From positions 68,324,128 to 68,388,127 of the forward strand of contig NC_080067.1 of NCBI RefSeq assembly GCF_949987535.1: DNA of 64,000 nt, read 5' to 3'. Both the position numbers and the translations under genes were made by a program. Origin of the DNA: Balaenoptera acutorostrata. Lineage: Eukaryota > Chordata > Mammalia > Artiodactyla > Balaenopteridae. Within the stretch, counting starts at the first letter, position 1, and every line of letters begins with the position of its first letter. The notes beneath the pieces were generated by a model that was not told the DNA's origin, did no database searches, and worked only from the letters and a program-made list of their open reading frames with translations. Positions 48,182 to 59,535 of the stretch are shown in pieces.

Positions 48182-48880
48182 GTACTGATTCAACAGAATT
48201 TTTAAAACTTTCCCATTTGTATGGATATCTCCCAAATTAAGTTTTTCTAACTAAGCAGTTGGAGGTATTATATTATTAAATTGATTTGCTCAAGGATTAA
48301 CATCTTTTTCAGATAATTTATTCTACCTCACATTTGTATTTGTAAAACCCATGTCATATACAATTTATTATATCATGACTTCTGAAAATAACTCATGTTC
48401 AATCAGCTAGTTGACAAACTGGAATTTTAGTAGGTTTTTACAGTGTTCTTAGAAATTCTGAAAGTACTACTTTTTCTCTACTACATGACGGAACCATTCC
48501 CCCTAGTCACCTGATGGAATTTTAGAAACATTACTGCAATGAGTTGTTCTCTCTGATGTATTTCCCTTCCTTATGTAAGAGGATGATGATTCTGATTTTG
48601 TTTATGCATGCTGTTTTACAAGAATGCAAGAGTTGACTTTGAAACTAAAAGTTCTTTTTTAAAAACTTGCTTATAGATGCCTAAGTGGAGAGACGAATAT
48701 GTGTGTGATGAACATGTGATCAGAATGCATTCTAAAAAGAGGCCCAAAAATCACTCCTCACTTTAGTTTCTTTAGGTTCACAAATATAATATTCCTCAGA
48801 AACCAACAGAGCTAGAGATTTGTTTTAATCTGTTCTGTATTATGGGTCACTAATTTTTATTTTTTCTCACACACACACAC

Positions 48881-49098
48881 TGTATTTTATTTTTACAAGA
48901 GATAAATAGACTGACATCAAGCATTGTACATGGATGACCACAACAAAAGCAACAATGATTGCAATTACCAAACACGAAACACACTCATCCTATGTCATAA
49001 TATTGACATTCAGTCCAGTAATCCTCCACTGTAGCAGCTCCTTTACTTTGCAGTGAACATTGATTTGTATATTCTTTGCCTCTGAGTCCTTGTGGGAT
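48881..49098 (-). repeat. Tandem 217-bp unit, copy 1
   Basis: Near-identical to 49,165-49,380, with a handful of substitutions and a 2-bp indel; period about 284 bp. Each is preceded on the plus strand by (CA)n. On the minus strand each unit carries AATAAA shortly before the (TG)n run. Confidence 0.95.
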
Positions 49099-49164
49099 TT
49101 TTTTATTTTTTATTTTATTTTATTTTTTATTTATTTTTTTTCACACACACACACACACACACAC

Positions 49165-49380
49165 TGTATTTTATTTTTACAAGAGATAAATAGACTGACA
49201 CCAAGCATTGTACATGGATGACCACAACAAAAGCAACAATGATTGCAATTACCAAACATGAAACACACTCATACTGTCATAATATTGACATTCAGTCCAG
49301 TAATCCTCCACTGTAACAGCTCCTTTACTTTGCAGTGAAAATTGATTTATATATTCTTTGCCTCTGAGTCCTTGTGGGAT
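49165..49380 (-). repeat. Tandem 217-bp unit, copy 2
   Basis: Second copy of the unit at 48,881-49,098. It is separated from it by an A/T-rich linker and a longer (CA)n (49,142-49,164). Confidence 0.95.
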
Positions 49381-50029
49381 TTTTTTTTTTTAATTCAGAC
49401 AGAAAGTCACAAAAATTATACTCATCCTCATCAGTTCACTCAGTCCCATGTAATTAATTTTTTTTTTCATCTTGATCTTTTGTTAGCACTTTTATGAGTT
49501 CATCAGTTTTTCATTAGAGTTCTGAAAATGCTTATTCATTCAGTTCAGCAGTACAGTCAGTTACCAGAAACCTGTACTGTCAGAGTCTTTTCCATGAATT
49601 TCTTGAAGTTGAAACCCTTTTATAGGAACATATTTGCAAAAGCATCAGAGTACACCCAGAACTGTCTGTAAATGACAAAAGACTTAAAAATGACCACGGT
49701 TAAAGATTTGATGGAAGTTCATAATAATGCAGTTGACAAGAAAATTAGTTATTTCTGAGATATGCATTTTAAAGTAATAACTAGGATTATGACTTATAAC
49801 ATTATACCAGAACATATAAGATATTTAGAAATTTCACGTAATGTCTGAAACATTTATATTAACATATTTCCATACAAATAACCCAATGAAAGTCTAGTAT
49901 TAGTTGTTTTGTTTGTTTTTTTATACTGCAGGTTCTTATTAGTCATCAATTTTATACACATCAGTGTATACATGTCAATCCCAATCGCCCAATTCAGTAG
50001 TGACCCTGAATTGGGTCACTAATTATTGA

Positions 50030-50955
50030 AAAAAAGTAGTAATGAAGGATGTTGAGGTAATTCTAGTTTTGGAAATAACATTTATATCTACAGAGTTTCT
50101 CTCCTCCTCCTTGTAGCAAGGATCAGGTAACTTCTGGTGATGGGTTTAGAGATGTAGTGAAAGATATGATTATGCAACATGTTTAAAAATTTTTTTACAT
50201 ATGAAAAATAATAAGAGCTCTGAAACTTTGAGAAAGCATTGCATGTAGTGTGAATACTTTTAGTTCCTGATAATTGTAACATTTAGAAAGATCAGAAATG
50301 TGAACAGCATCTTATGTAAAACATCTGGTGTGAAAGGTGGTACAGTCAGTGGGCTGAAGTAATTTCCACACTTTCATCTATTGGATTGAGAACATATATA
50401 TGTTATTTATTTAGTCTTATCGTATTCCTGCTAACAATAAGATCAGTATATCTTGGTGAAAGAACCCAAGAAAACCTTCTTCTACTTTGAATTATATTTG
50501 AATTATATCTTTTTTTCCTCTAATCATTTTGTATTCTTTTTCCTTTCATCATCCCCTTTAAGTCTCCATAGTTACATTATGCCTCATTGTTCATTTCACT
50601 TCATCTGCATTATGCAGTGGTTTGAGCACATGGACTCCAGACATCCAGAAATGAAGCTGTGTCTCTCCACATAATGTGAAACATGATGAATTAATCAATG
50701 AACAAACAAATTATTCAGCAGAAAACTCATACTGGAGAAGCAAGAAGTATTGTTGCTGCACAGCAATTATTTCTGCTATTTTTCCCACATCTGCACATTT
50801 TTTCACCTTGAACTTTTTAACACTTCTTAAGGCCACATTAGAAATCTATAGACTCTTTTGAAGGACTTGTGTGGCTTTGGTAATGTAAATAAAATCAACA
50901 TTAAATACGTAGGGGGAAAGTCCTCATAATAAAGTTTTCAGACAGTCTACATAGT
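50030..50955. other. Intronic sequence with no recognised feature
   Basis: No exon. A possible diverged MIR sits at about 50,605-50,700 ('gcagtggtttgagcacatgg'), weakly supported. Confidence 0.35.
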
Positions 50956-50960
50956 ATACA

Positions 50961-51150
50961 GATTAGTGGTTCCTAACACTTTGGGGGTTATAGACCTCTT
51001 TTGAGAATCTAGTGAAAGATTTGGACCTGTGCCTCATAGTATTGTGCATGTGCTCAGACGCATAATTTTGTTTGCTATTTCAGGGGTCCACAGACTCCCT
51101 AAAAGCCATTCTTAGATTGGGTCTGTAGATTTCAGGTAAAGAATCTCTGG
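50961..51150 (+). mobile_element. hAT-Charlie-type DNA transposon (MER-type)
   Basis: 'ttagtggttcctaacacttt', then 'ttttgagaatctagtgaaag', 'tatttcaggggtccacagac', ending 'gtaaagaatctctgg'. Typical of nonautonomous Charlie derivatives. Confidence 0.65.
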
Positions 51151-51189
51151 TAAAGATGGTTTTTCCAATATGGACAACACACGTTTCAT

Positions 51190-52500
51190 GAGATTTTTAA
51201 AAATATTTTTGATTTTAAAATATAAAAAAAGAAACTAAAAAGTGCATAAAAGTACAGTTTAATAAAAAATTAAGAAGCCAGCATCCCAGAAATAGAGTTA
51301 TTTCCAGTGTCCCAGGCTATTCCCATGTATCCTTTGCTTATCACAATTCACTGCCTTACTAATATATTCATTATCCTCGTTCTTCTGATAATTTATTGCA
51401 CTTTTATATATTGTTATTGCACCTGCCTGCACCCCTAAAAATATGTATTTTTGTTTTGCCTGTTTCTGAACTTTATATAAATGAAGTTATACTCTGTATT
51501 TTCTTTTTCTCAATATTTTGAGAAATTTATACATTTTGTTTGTAGCTAGTTCATTTTTATTACTGTATAGTGTTAAATTTTACAAGTATATCACAGTCTA
51601 TCCATTCTACTGTTAATGGACATTTCAGTTGTTTCTAGTTTTTGACTATTAAAAGTAGTCCATCCAGGATCATTCTTACACATGCATCTTGAACACAGCT
51701 ACCACATGCATTTCTCTAGAACAGTGGTTCTCAATTTGATCCCTGGTACAGCATTACAGCATCAGCTGAGAACTTGATAGAAATGCAGTTTAAGTCTTCA
51801 CCTCAGACCTACTGAATCAGAAACTCTGGGGGCAGGGCCCAGCAGTATATTTTAACAAGCCCTCCTGGTGATTTTGATGCATGTTAACATTTGATAATCT
51901 CTGTTCTAGGGTCTGTAGTTGCCAGTTAACTGGGATAAATATATTAAACTTAAGCAGATGCCAGCATTGTGTGAGATTTTCCATTGACTCTATATTCTTG
52001 CTTGAGTTTAAAATTTTGTCTATCTAGTGGATGAATAATGATATTTCATTATGTTTTAAATTTACATATCCTTAATTACTAATGGGATTGATAGATTCGT
52101 ATTTATTGGCCGTTTAAATTTCCTTTCTGTGATGTCCCTGTTCAAGTCTTTTGCCCATTTTTCTGTTAGAATGTATCTTGTACTCACTGATGTAGGAGTT
52201 CTTTATGTATCCTGGATGTTAGTCTTTTTTTCAGTGATACATGTTGCAAATATCTTCTACTCTGTGGCTTTTTTTCTGTGGTCCTTTTTAAGAAAAGTTT
52301 TGTTTTTTTTTAAGTAGTCAAAATAATCAATTTTTTCCTTCGGTACTGAAGAAGTCCTATATTATTGTCTAAAAGCTTTCTTGTTTTTTGTTTCATCTAT
52401 AAATCTTAGATCCACCTGAAAGCACTTTTGTATATGATTTGAGGTGGGGATCCAATTAATTTTTTAACATATGTATGCCCAGTTCTCCAGCAACAGTTTT
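51190..52500 (-). mobile_element. Old L1, antisense, interrupted by a MER element
   Basis: L1 3'UTR to ORF2 phrases ('tacagtttaataaaaaatta', 'tatcacagtctatccattct', 'tcttttgcccatttttctgt', 'gttctttatgtatcctggat') run on both sides of a MER5-like element at 51,720-51,910. A younger L1 begins next to it at about 52,520. Confidence 0.7.
51720..51910 (+). mobile_element. MER5-like hAT nonautonomous element, nested
   Basis: 'acagtggttctcaatttgat', 'ctactgaatcagaaactctg', 'ggggcagggcccagcagtat', 'aacaagccctcctggtgat'. Inserted into the older L1. Confidence 0.75.
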
Positions 52501-52519
52501 TTTCCTTTTATTCCTCCTT

Positions 52520-55040
52520 TGTAAAAATTGAAGTATAGTTGATTTACAGTGTTTCAGGTGTACAGCAAAGTGATTCAGTTATACATATATATATATTTTT
52601 TCTTTTTCAGATTCTTTTCCATTATAGGTTATTACAAGATATTTTAATATATTTGAATATATAAACTATATTTGAATATAGTTCCCTATGCTATATAGTA
52701 GGTCCTTGTTATTTATCTTATATATAGTAGTATATATCTGTTTGTCCAAAATCCCTAATTTATCCCTCCCCCCTTCCATAAGTTTCTTTTCTATATATGT
52801 GTGTTTGTTTCCTGTGTATGTATGTGAGTCTATTTCTGTTTTGTAAATAAGTTCCTTTGTATTTTTTTTTAGATACCACATACAAGTGATATCATATGAT
52901 ATTTGTCTTTCTCTGTCTGACTTACTTCACTTAGTATGATAATCTCTAGGTGTCCATCCATGTTGCTGCAAATGGCATTATTTCATTCTTTTATATGGCT
53001 GAGTAATATTCCACTATATATATATACCACATCTTCTTTATCCATTCATCTGTCTGTGGACGTTTAGGTTGCTTCCATGTCTTGACTATTGTAAATAGTG
53101 CTGCTATGAACATTGGGGTGCATGTATCTTTTTGAATTAGAGTTTTCATTTTTTCTGGGTATATGCTTAGGCATGGGATTGCTGGATCATATGGTAGTTC
53201 TATTTTTAGTTTTTTGAGGAACCTCCATACTGTTTTCCGTAATGGCTGCACCAATTTACATTCCCACCAATAGTGTAGGAGGTTCATTTTTCTCCACACC
53301 GTCTCCAGCATTTACTATTTGTAGACTTTTTGGTGATTGCCATTCTGATCTGTGTGAGGTGATACCTCACTGTGGTTTTGATTTGCATTTTTCTAATAAT
53401 TAGCCATGTTGAACATCTTTTCATATGCCTGCTGGCCATCTGTATGTCTTCTGTGGAGAAATGTCTATTTAGGTCTCCTGCCCATTTTTCAATTGTGTTG
53501 TGTGTTTTTTTTTTTTATATTGAGCTGTATGAGCTGTTTGGAAATCAATCCCTTTTTGGTTATGTCATTTGCAAATATTTTCTCCCATTCTGTAGGTTGT
53601 CTTTTCGTTTTGTTTATGGTTTCCTTTGCTGTGCAAAAGTCTGTAAGTTTGATTAGGTCCAATTTGTTTATTTTTGCTTTTGTTTCCATTACTCTACGAG
53701 ATAGCTCCAAAAAAATATTGCTATGATTTATGTCAAAGAGTGTTCTGCCTATGTTTTCCTATAGGAGTTTTATATAGTATCTGGTCTTACAGATAGGTCT
53801 TAGGTCTTTAATCCATTTTTAGTTTATTTTGTATATGGTGTTAGAGAATGGTCTATGTTCATTCTTTTACATGTAGCTGTCCAGTTTTCCCAGCACCAAT
53901 TATTGAAGAGACTGTCTTTTCTCCATTGCATATTCTTCCCTCCTTGGTTGTAGATTAATTGACCACAAGTGCGTGGGTTTATTTCTGGGCTTTCTGTCCT
54001 GTTCCATTGATCTGTGTGCTAGCAACAATTATTTTAAAAGCTCAGCAGTGCTACCTTATCATAAGTATATCAAGGATCTCTGTGTTTTGTCTCTTTTTCT
54101 GGGCCCTCTTCTGTTTGATTGGTCTTTGTCTCTACATGTACCACACTACTTGAAATATTGTGGTTTTATAATAAGTCTTCATGTTTTTAAGAGAATTGGC
54201 TGTTTACTTCCAAATTCATTTTAGAATCAGCCTGTCAAGTTCCACCAAAAAAAGTTTCTAACCTTATGATTCTGACAAGGATTACATTGAATCTTTCAAT
54301 CATTTTTAATTTAATTGACATCTTTACATTGTGAGTCTTCCACCTTATGACCATAGGGTGTAACCGTTTATTGAATAACTTTCTATGAAGTTTTATAATT
54401 TCTTCTGTAGAGACTTTTCATCCACTGTTAGATTTACTGTCACAACTTCATATATTTTAGCATAACAGTGCTATTGTTAATAATATTTTTATTTATTTAT
54501 TTATTTAAATTTATTTTATTTATTTATTTTTGGCTGCATTCGGTCTTCGTTGCTGCACGCGGGCTTTCTCTAGTTGCGGCGAGCGGGGGCTACTCTCTCG
54601 TTGCAGTGCGTGGGCTTCTCGTTGCGGTGGCTTCTCTTGTTGCGGAGCATGGCCTCTAGGTGTGTGGGCTTCAATAGTTGTAGCATGCGGGCTCACTAGT
54701 TGTGGCTCGCAGGCTCTAGAGCACAGGCTCAGTAGTTGTGGTGCACGGGCTTAGCTGTTCCGCGGCATGTGGGATCTTCTCGGACCAGGGCTCAAACCCG
54801 TGTCCCCTGCATTAGCAGACAGACTCTCAACCACTGCGCCACCAGGGAAGCCCTTGTTTTCTATTTCTTAAGTCAGTTTATTAAATTATATTTTTCTAGG
54901 AATTTATCCATTTTGACTAAATATTTAAATACTCGACATAAATTAATTCATAATAGTTTCTTATCTTTTTAATGTCTGAGGATCAGTAGTAATATCCCCC
55001 TTTTCATATGTGATATTGATTAGTTGTGCCTTCTCTGTTT
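52520..55040 (-). mobile_element. L1, antisense, 3' half including ORF2 C-terminus, with nested SINE
   Basis: Starts with the antisense 3' terminus ('tttcaggtgtacagcaaagt') and runs through ORF2. Minus-strand translation at 52,991-53,311 is intact L1 ORF2p C-terminal sequence ([37 protein letters not shown]), and another legible piece is at 53,489-53,710. L1 phrases resume after the SINE to about 55,040. Younger than the 17-kb copy, but frames are broken. Confidence 0.85.
54488..54855 (-). mobile_element. CHR-type SINE, long form, nested in L1
   Basis: (ATTT)n tail, 'ttggctgcattcggtcttcg', long-form body with 'agttgtggctcgcaggctct', B-box complement, then 'accagggaagccc'. The target-site duplication is not obvious. 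Confidence 0.93.
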
Positions 55041-55044
55041 TGAG

Positions 55045-55870
55045 ATGTATTGTATAAAAGTAGTTTAAACTACAGTAACTTGTGTCAGCTAAGTATTATT
55101 AATCTGAACATACTAACACAAAATTATTAGATACATATCACGAATGTTGCCATCACAATAACTTGTCTTATTTTTATTTGACAATATAATATGTTGATCT
55201 ATAGCTGGTCTTGGCATTTTAGCCATGGAACATGCAGTTGAAAAGGTAGAATAGGGTCACAGAAACCAAGAAGAGAGTTTCAAGAAGAAAAGGAAAGCCA
55301 GTAGTGTCTAGGAAAGTTCAGGAGAGGGCAGGTTGGAAGTCTTAGATTTGACAGAAATAGGTCTTATTAACAGTGGTCAACCTCTTAGTCTCATTTAAGA
55401 CTTATGACCTGAAGTTGATTTCTTAAGACACCTCTGGTTTCAAAATCTACCAGGCATCAGAGGTAAAGTTTTAGGATTCTTAGCTAGAGAAATTGCAACT
55501 ATGTTCTTTTTTTTTCCATTTCTTTAAGTTATTACTTTAAGCTCAAGGGTAAATTCACTGGCAGAGAATTTGGGAAGCTTTTGTTCCTTCCATTCATCCT
55601 GTAGATATCATGGCCTAAATCCAGAATTTTAGTGCTTTCATTTTCTAAGAATTCTGAATTACCTTTCATATCAAAATCTGATTTTTTACATGACAGTTTT
55701 CTAATTTTACTCATTTGCAATATGTCTTTAAATTTTGGCCCTATATTGAGGTTTCCTGAAATGCAGTGTAGAAGCTCATGAAAATATTGAGGTAGGTGAT
55801 CATACTTCACGTCTGTGGAAATTCTATTTAACTTTAACATTGAAGATTATTTTATATTTTTCTTTCATTA
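55045..55870. other. Intronic sequence with no recognised feature
   Basis: Upstream of exon 13. A 102-codon minus-strand ORF at 55,532-55,840 has no recognisable product; no repeat named. Confidence 0.35.
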
Positions 55871-55873
55871 CAG

Positions 55874-55963
55874 GAGCTTGTGTCCCTGAAGCCCTGTAAA
55901 GCTGCAGAGCTGGTTGCTACTCACTTTTCTGAACAGATTGAAACAGTCATTAAAAAACTTCAG
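55874..55963 (+). CDS. VPS8: VPS8 exon 13 of window (90 bp)
   Basis: Thirty codons, ELVSLKPCKAAELVATHFSEQIETVIKKLQ, with acceptor 'ttcattacag' and donor 'cag|gtaaac'. The exon is symmetric, phase 0 to 0. From memory the human protein reads SGH where this has SEQ before IETVIKK, so this may be a lineage substitution in a solvent-facing helix position; needs alignment. Confidence 0.95.
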
Positions 55964-56093
55964 GTAAACTTCACAAAATATACTGGGAAGAAACGTCTAG
56001 TGGAGAGACAATTATTGGATATCCACCTAAGAACTTCTGACTGTAGTAATTTCTTCAGTTGATAGTTGCCTTTTAATAGCAGTTTCTACACAT

Positions 56094-56119
56094 TGTGTGT
56101 GTGTGTGTGTGTGTGTGTA
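56094..56119 (+). repeat. (TG)13 microsatellite
   Basis: Uninterrupted TG run about 130 bp after exon 13; candidate length polymorphism. Confidence 0.97.
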
Positions 56120-56375
56120 TTTGGAAGCAATTGTGTGATAATCTCAATCTGGAAATGAGGGAGTTCATCTTTGTGCATAACAAATATTAACATCACAGAA
56201 ATATTTTTGGAAATACAACCTGTAGTTACCTAGAAATCATAATCCACAGAAGGTCCACCCCCATCCCCACCTCTCCATATCTTTCGCTATAGTGACTGCA
56301 ACCATATTCTCTTCAGGGTTCATGTTATTTATTCAGACTTTTGTCATCCTCCTACTGGGTTAATGCTGACTATTT

Positions 56376-56728
56376 TTTAAAATTTATTTTATTGTATTTT
56401 TATTTATTTATTTATTTTTGGCTGCGTTGGGTCTTCATTGCTGTGAGCGGGCTTTCTCTAGTTGCAGTGAGTGGGGGCTACTCTTCATTGCGGTGCGCGG
56501 GCTTCTCATTGCGATGGCTTCTCTTGTTGCAGAGCATGGGCTCTAGGTGCGTGGACTTCGGTAGCTGTGGCGCGTGGGCTTCAGTAGCTGTGGCATGTGG
56601 GCTCAGTAGTTGTGGCACATGGGCTTAGTTGCTCTGGGGCATGTGGGATCTTCCCAGACCAAGGTTCGAACCCGTGTCCCCTGCATTGGCAGGTGGATTC
56701 TTAACCACTGAACCACCATGGAAGTCCC
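56376..56728 (-). mobile_element. CHR-type SINE, long form
   Basis: A/T tail, 'ttggctgcgttgggtcttca', long-form body, 'aaggttcgaacccgtg' and 'accaccatggaagtccc'. Target-site duplication 'aatgctgactattt' / 'aatgctgactgttt' (56,362 and 56,729). Confidence 0.95.
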
Positions 56729-57039
56729 AATGCTGACTGTTTAGAATTTTTCTTGGAAAATCTTGGCTAGAATACAGGTATATTAATGCTGAATATTGAG
56801 ATGCTCAGTTTGAAGTACTATTTAATGGACCTAGTATTTCACTTGTCACTACTGTGGCAGTGCTGGTAGTGAGTTTTGCTTATTATCGTTATGGCCACAA
56901 GTGATAGAGATAGGGAATAGGACAATGACAGGCACATGTAGCACAACCCAGAGTCCTCAAGTAGCAGTAATAGTAGTAGGGGTTAGGTATGCAAGAAGGA
57001 AACCAAAGCAGTGAGTGGGAGGCAGCTGACATGAGAGAC

Positions 57040-57960
57040 AAAGCTGCGGAATTCATTCATTTACACACTACCGTGGCGCCACTCTGTGCCCCACAGTATG
57101 GTAGGCTCTGGGGGGCACAAATAAGAATACAGTCTTTTTCTTAATTTTTCCTGTGGAACAGAGAAGCACTCATATAACCACAGCACAGTGTTATAAGCTC
57201 TACACCAGACATATGTAAAAAAGTGCTGTAGGAATAAGAGGAGAGAGTGACAGACTGTGTGAGAGAAGCAGACAAGAGTTCCCAGACATGCCTGCACTGG
57301 GTCTTGAATAATTGGTATCAGTCTTCTAGGCAGAGAATTGGGAAGGGCATTCTAGATAAAGGGTTCTGGGTATGCAAAGACTTGATGAAGTCTTGAAGCA
57401 ACATGCATATTCAGAGGATGATGTGGTAAAGACGATGGTGGAAGAAGCATTAGACTAAGCTGTAAAAGGTATATTGGAGGGAAGGAGTTAAAAGTATAGA
57501 GACTGGGAAATAGACTTTTGGGGCTGATATTGAACAATCTTATATGTAATGCTAAGAAATTATGCTATATCTTCTGTGTGCTGGAGAATTACTGAAGTTT
57601 TTTAAGCAAAGGAATTATACCGTTAGATTCATTTTATAGAAAATTAATTCTGTAGTATGGAGAATGGACTGGCAAAGTGAGCAGATGGAGGAGGGAACAG
57701 TTAGACCAGTTGGAAGGCAAAAGGTCTTAGCAAAAAACAGTGAGGACAGGATGAAAGCAGTGGCAGTGGAGAGGACAGGTCCAAGATACGTTTGTGAAAT
57801 AAAATGTATAGGGCTTGGAAATTAGTTGAATGTGATGGGTGGAGTTAAAAATGACTCCCAGATGTAGGGTTGGTTGTCCAGCATGATGAGGTCCATTAAA
57901 TCAAGATAAGGACTCATCCATTAATTCAATAAATATTTATGTACCTGCTGTGGGCCAAAA
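57040..57960 (+). repeat. Ancient interspersed repeat, family not assigned (copy 4 of 4)
   Basis: The longest copy: 'gccccacagtatggtaggct', 'gggaagggcattctagataa', 'gagaatggactggcaaagtg', 'gaggagggaacagttagacc', 'aaaaatgactcccagatgta'. The 78- and 61-codon minus ORFs here are shadows. Confidence 0.6.
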
Positions 57961-57998
57961 CCACATTGATAAAAGTGCTAAGGATACAAAAACATATA

Positions 57999-58935
57999 CA
58001 GTTGACCCTCGAACAATGCGGAGGTTAGGGGTGCCAACCCCAGTGCAGTCGAAAATCCATGTATAACTTTTGACTTAACCAAAAACTTAACTGCTAATAG
58101 CCTGCTGTTGGCTGGAAGCCTTACCAATAACAGAAACAGTCGATTAACACATGCTTTGTATGTTGTATGTATTATATACTGTATTCTTAGAATAAGTGAG
58201 TCAGAGAAAAGAAAATATTATTAAAATCATAAGGAAGAGAAAAAACATTTACAGTACTGAACTAAACTAATCAATACTGTACATTTATGTCATCTTTTCA
58301 TAAGATGAATCATCCATCTGTCAGTACCCATATCAATATTGTCTTAAACAAAGTACTGTTATACATATTACTAACACTAGACATCAAAAATGAAAACATG
58401 TGAAAAAGAAATTTGTATTTAATTACAGGTATAACAATTCATACATTGATAATGAAAAAGCAAATGATTGCTCTATGGTAGTCTAGTGTAATCGATATGA
58501 TTGCTTCACAGTAGCCTAACGTATACACTAATGCGTGAATTGTTATAAAATTTTTATAGCATATAGTATTACAGTCATATTCATGATACAGTATTGGAAA
58601 CATTGTTACTTTTTTTTAAAAACACATGTGATGGTCGGTTGACATGCAGTTTCTCCAATTACTAGAGAGGGGGAGAGAGGGAGGCATATTTTATATTTAT
58701 TATCACTCATCTTATGCCTATGTAAGGATAGACTAGTATCTACGTATATTTTATGCATTCATGACATACCTAACTTTTTCTTAATTTTTTCACTATTGCT
58801 GGGCTATGTGGTTAGCCTGCAGGTTTTTTCAAATTGTTGCAAATCTTCCAAATTTTTTCCAATATATTTATTGAAAAAAATTCATGTGTAAGTCAGCCCA
58901 CTCAGTTCAAATCTGTGCTCTTCAGGGGTCAGCTG
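57999..58935 (+). mobile_element. Tigger-type (pogo/Tc-mariner) DNA transposon, nonautonomous
   Basis: Left end 'cagttgaccctcgaacaatg'; complement of the right end 'cagctgacccctgaagagc'. Each is flanked by TA (57,997-57,998 and 58,936-58,937), the expected Tc-mariner target-site duplication. Internal phrases ('cagtcgattaacacatgctt', 'tattatatactgtattctta') are those of Tigger elements. No transposase ORF. Confidence 0.85.
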
Positions 58936-59194
58936 TAAATGTATCCCTGTGCTCAAGAAGGCAGATAAGCCAAAAGATAATTGTAGAGTGGTTTGACTTG
59001 AGTGATGCTAGAGGACTTGCCCAGGGTCCTGAGGAAGAGCACGGAGGGTCATCCAGTCCATTCTGGTGGGGGGGGTACACTTCTGCTGAAACTACTCCCA
59101 ACCCACAGAGCATCTCCCCCCTTTAAAAGTCAGCAATTTTGATGAATCTTCTTGTCTGTAGTGATGTTATTGTCATTTAAAATGTAAGATTATC

Positions 59195-59435
59195 AGACTT
59201 CCCTGGTGGTCCAGTGGTTAAGACTTCTCGCTCCCAATGCAGGGGGGCCCAGGTTCAACCCCTGGTCAGAGAGCTAGATCCCGCATGCCGCAACTAAGAG
59301 CCCTCATGCTGCAACTAAAGATCCCGCATGTGGCAATGAAGATCCTGCGTGCTACAGCTAAGACCTGGCACAGCCAAATAAATAAATAAATATTAAAAAA
59401 CAAAACAAAACTAGATCTACATTTTTTAAAAAAAG
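59195..59435 (+). mobile_element. Older CHR-related SINE, variant body
   Basis: 'acttccctggtggtccagtg', 'aggttcaacccctggtcaga', then 'ccgcaactaagagccctcat' units and (AAAT)n. Target-site duplication 'tgtaagattatc' at 59,183-59,194 and 59,436-59,447. Differs from the long and short forms. Confidence 0.92.
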
Positions 59436-59535
59436 TGTAAGATTATCCATTGCAGCATTTTCTTTTTCCTACAGGCTTTAAAATATTTAGAGGCAGAGAG
59501 GCTAGGTAAATGAATATAATGTCATTCATTAGACA

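Larger units (their letters stand above)
48843..50024 (-). mobile_element. Retro-insertion: L1 3' end plus about 1 kb of other sequence (transduction-like)
   Basis: A perfect 13-bp direct repeat, 'tgggtcactaatt', stands at 48,843-48,855 and 50,012-50,024. Between them, read on the minus strand, is a truncated L1 3'UTR ending 'aacctgcagtataaaaaaac' (plus 49,904-50,000). It is followed by about 1 kb of non-L1 sequence, two tandem copies of a 217-bp unit each ending in AATAAA plus (TG)n, and a terminal A-rich tail next to the left repeat. Tail plus target-site duplications indicate L1-machinery insertion. The order L1 end first and foreign sequence downstream is that of 3' transduction. A composite of two insertions is the alternative. 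Confidence 0.6.

Noticed and set aside
48843..50024. Reading the tandem repeats as a CRISPR-like or satellite array
   Set aside because: Only two units, with poly-A-like tails and target-site duplications; it is retrotransposed DNA in a mammalian intron.
52991..53311. 106-codon minus-strand ORF as a functional gene
   Set aside because: It is the C-terminal piece of L1 ORF2p, broken on both sides.
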